A stretch of DNA of 64,000 nucleotides from Gracilaria caudata (taxonomy: Eukaryota > Rhodophyta > Florideophyceae > Gracilariales > Gracilariaceae), in the NCBI GenBank assembly GCA_030374735.1, contig JASCIV010000009.1, positions 1-64,000 of the forward strand, in the 5' to 3' direction. Under the pieces are notes generated by a model that did not search any database, was not told where the DNA came from, and saw only the letters and a program-made list of their open reading frames with translations. Shown in pieces: positions 61,120 to 64,000 of this stretch. The position numbers and the translations under genes were made by a program. The stretch's first letter is position 1. Every line of letters begins with the position of its first letter.

Positions 61120-62370
61120 CGCGATCGGGGTTTGTTTAGAACGACGTGTTCTTGTAACCTTCAAAAGCTTACTGCTCAGGATTAGAAGGGGAAGAGTGTC
61201 TGCTTATATACTCACATTCTATTCTCTCCATCACCAATTAAGACGAACGATTCTCGAAACGTATCGTTTCGAATGATATATGTCTCGTGAAGCAGTAAAG
61301 ACATGGCTTTTTGGATTTCAATCTCCACGAATTCAGGGCGCAGGGGGTCTTGCCGTTTGGCCGCCTTACAACCTTATATTTGAAATTCAGACTCAAAGGA
61401 GTCGCGAAAGAACGCCTCCCAGCAGCATAGTCATAATTTTGAAGTGAGATTTCCGAGATTGCGAGAAACAACTCCTTGGTAAAGGACTGGTATCTTCTTC
61501 GTCATCCTTCTCGCGCCAGAGAGAGAGAGAAATGGCGCATTGGCCATTTAAAAGGACGTCTTGCTCACGAGAACTTTGAAACCTTGATAACCTGAAGTCA
61601 CGGCTCCCGCACATCGAGAGCAGAATCAGTTCAACAGATCTGTTGATATGAACAGTTACCCTTGCCTTGTATGTTGAACAGATGTTAGGCAAACTGTTTA
61701 TGTATTACATATTATGTTACATAAGGGTTTGTTTCAAGATATTTGTTTTGAATTTAAATTCGAAATCTATCATCTCTCTCTCTCTCTTTTACGGGCGCGA
61801 TAGTTCAATTTCTACTTATCACAGAGCGTTGGAAGAAACGCTCTCTCACACTAAGGGTGTGGGTACAAAAGCAGCCACCATAAAAAAACGTGGGGTAAGG
61901 TAAGAAACCTAACATTTTTTCGGGCCACTTCTTGATGATCTCCGGTACTGTTAAATTCAAATCTATCATATATTGGGGGGAATTTATTGTTCCGCTTTGA
62001 ACTTCAACTATACAGGTACTGTTTTCAGGCGAAAAGTTGTGGCTGTTGTGGCTCTCACTGTTGCCATCCCAACCGAATATTTACCTTTTAGGTAATAGTA
62101 TTGGACAACATGCGAAAGGCTTGAACTAGCTTATTTGATGGAACAAAGGGAAAGACCATGTCAAATGTAGTCTGTGAATAGCGAGAAAACTTGGTAGCCC
62201 TTTTTGGGGGAGAAAGACTCCTTCACGAAAAATCCTTTCCATGATATTGAAATGAAGAGTCATGCGACCAAAAGGCAGTTGACTGATAGTCAGATGGAAC
62301 AGTTCGTCGTTGGAAACAGCTCTGTATTAATTGTAGAACTCAGCCCATGTCCAGTGCAATTCGAAAGGGC

Positions 62371-62545
62371 GTTCTTCTTCTTCTTCTTCTTTATTGTGGA
62401 CAACAGCCTCTACTGCTCGGTTGTGTTAGGAATTAGAGCACAACTTCCACAATAAAGAAGAAGAAGAACAGCATATAATTACTAAGCTGAAGTAAAACGT
62501 TCAAAGAAAGTTTTCTCTCTGTAGAAAGGCCAAAAACTTCTGTGG
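62371..62545 (+). repeat. Dispersed repeat family, copy C, with inverted duplication
   Basis: Copy C matches B at both ends, but between the 5' part (62371-62412) and the 3' part (from about 62473, ATAATTACTAAGCTGAAG onward) lies an inverted copy of the element's own start. As a result 62378-62400 (ending TTTATTGTGGA) pairs perfectly with 62446-62468, 23 bp, around a 45-nt loop. The 3' part continues TTCAAAGAAAGTTTTCTCTC and TGTAGAAAGGCC as in copy B. Confidence 0.75.
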
Positions 62546-63920
62546 CACTTATATATATCTAATCAAACTTTGCACTGTACGCCTAGCAGAAAGGGGGGTT
62601 CTTGAACTAGACATCAATAAAAGAGAAACGCGGTCACATGCCTTTTCATTTCATCAGCTCCACAAAGGGTCATTCTTGATAAGTAGTTTTGCAGAACCTG
62701 TAAAGGTGCTGGGTTTCTTATTTCTTAGTGAAAGAGCGTTTTCTTTAACAGAAACGATCTGCACTACATTATTGTGCCCGAAGGGAAAGAGTAGGGGCGA
62801 GATCAGCTCGAAGCTTTTCAGCAAGATCTTGACACTCAATTGCTACCCAGTTCGCACCTTGTGCTATTCCACGCAGGCCTTTCCGCAAAGGACGCTACCT
62901 CTTCGTTAGAAATCTTTCTGCAGAGAGAATTTTGCTTCAACCTAACAGTTGAAGGTTGGTGCCCGCATTTTAGAAGCACCTGTTACCTTATGATTTGCAC
63001 CGAGAATCAATTCTGCCTGATTTACAGGCGGATTCATGATCAGCAAGGGGGAGGAATGGTCAGAAGTTATACCCTGAATTTCCCTTCTGCCCGCCGAAGT
63101 TCAAAAGCTTGAAATTGTGGGAACACAAAAACCACTAGTAGGCTACAAGTCCGGTGTGAACTGATGGCAAGTCTACGCCTGCTACACGTATATCATCTCC
63201 CACAGGAATTTCCGCAAACAAGCCACTCGTTGAATCTGAGAGCGATGGCTGACTGCAGAACCCGCAGTGCTAATGTGAGATGTTGCAATAATCACATGCG
63301 GATAAGATCAATGATGGAATCAAAAGGGACGAATTGCGTTTTGTCAAATCCTGTCTTGGCCTTCTACAGTGGTGAGAGTGAATCGTTCAGATCCAAGTCA
63401 GGGATGATGGCCGTTTTACAAGAAAAGGAAGCAAGTTGACTTTCTCCACATCAGACAGCAGATTGCTGAGCCGCACGGAATTCCAGCTCAGACAATTTTC
63501 GCAATGCGTCCGAGAGGCAAATCGTATTGTTGCATGCAGACTGAGCAGAGGCGAAGCATGCACCGTGTTAGTAGGCTTGCGGAGAACAGAAGAAATAATT
63601 ACAACTGCATACTCACATAGCCATGCACGTCACGCAAATGTTTCAGGTGTTACTCTGGTTATTGATGCCAACGAACTTGTTTGTTAATTGGAAGCATCTC
63701 GCCCCCTACGGAACTCATTCCTAAGCGATGAAGTGGTTCTCCCAACTATGGTGTCGGCTTTCTCGTTTTAATTCGATCACGTTCAGTACGTTGTGTGACG
63801 CTGTTGATGAAATGATTTCATAGGGAAACTAGATGAGAGATTGTTTACTTCCCTTGTTTGTTCCAGATTTCAGGGCAAAACTTGTATGGACAGTCAAGAT
63901 CTTGTTTCTCATCAGAAGCA

Positions 63921-63931
63921 CTATAAAAGGC
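63921..63931 (+). promoter_or_regulatory. Putative TATA box of a gene starting beyond the window
   Basis: The sequence CACTATAAAAGGCT is a strong match to TATAAAA followed by GC-containing sequence, 70-80 bp before the window end. No ATG-initiated long frame begins after it inside the window, so the gene, if any, lies to the right. A chance match is possible. Confidence 0.35.
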
Positions 63932-64000
63932 TTGTGCAGTCATCGCACATCCTCGAAAACGCCGCAAACTTCAATCCATTTGAACGATACGAATAACCGG

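Larger units (their letters stand above)
61120..64000. other. 2.9-kb gene-poor region at window end
   Basis: No gene is supported. Contents are a CT tract at about 61770-61785, repeat copy C with an inverted duplication (62371-62545), and a TATA-like promoter at the far end. Plus-strand frames at 63164-63439 and 63436-63687 follow one another but have no family signature; if real they would be exons of an unknown gene. A weak GTTACCCTTGCCTTGTATG match to the dispersed motif is at about 61657-61675. Confidence 0.5.

Noticed and set aside
63164..63687. Two consecutive plus-strand frames of 91 and 83 codons near the window end
   Set aside because: No recognisable domain and no supported splice junction; kept only as a remark in the intergenic entry.

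Overview
This window is nuclear DNA from a photosynthetic eukaryote, most likely a red alga. The evidence is a nuclear gene for plastid ribosomal protein L10 with a transit-like leader, a plastid-envelope ATP/ADP translocase, a plastid glutamyl endopeptidase, and an NADPH oxidase (respiratory burst oxidase homologue) whose NADPH-binding region is split by extra membrane helices, a layout I recall from red algae. Genes are mostly intronless or have one to three short introns (65-181 nt, GT...AG), and they sit 0.3-3 kb apart on both strands. A florideophyte such as Chondrus is my best guess; species cannot be proved from the sequence alone. There are no operons, CRISPR arrays, rRNA or convincing tRNA genes.

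Layout. 0-10.6 kb: the 3' end of a class I histone deacetylase, ERCC1 (minus), a 2159-residue Sec16 ER-exit-site scaffold, and a spliced exostosin-type glycosyltransferase (minus). 10.6-21 kb: an unidentified protein starting in a GC-rich island, a 3.6-kb gene-poor stretch with a possible decayed retroelement, the NADPH oxidase (minus, four exons), then an unidentified protein. 21.7-31 kb: a small probably organelle-targeted protein, pyruvate dehydrogenase E2, complex I subunit NDUFB7 (four exons, too split to appear as one reading frame), APC2, the RNase P/MRP protein Rpp38 and plastid L10. 32.5-44.3 kb: the Polycomb WD40 protein EED, the lariat debranching enzyme DBR1, plastid glutamyl endopeptidase and plastid ATP/ADP translocase. 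46.7-61.2 kb: a Myb/telobox protein, COP9 signalosome subunit 6, an OTU deubiquitinase, an unidentified disordered protein, 5-oxoprolinase and a secreted cysteine-rich protein. The last 2.8 kb has no gene I can support and ends in a TATA-like promoter pointing out of the window.

The genes are a housekeeping mixture (chromatin, DNA repair, secretion, mitochondrial and plastid metabolism, cell cycle, protein turnover), not one pathway. The least explained material is between and within genes: a family of short repeats with an inverted duplication, three long near-perfect stem-loops, three copies of a CTTAAGTCTA hairpin within 330 bp, a dispersed GTACCGTCGTAC / GTAGAACGCTACCCTTGTAC motif, a regular ~126-residue periodicity in Sec16, and an 18-residue repeat tail on Rpp38. 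Splice sites were placed by eye from GT/AG consensus, reading-frame phase and family similarity; no alignment was run.
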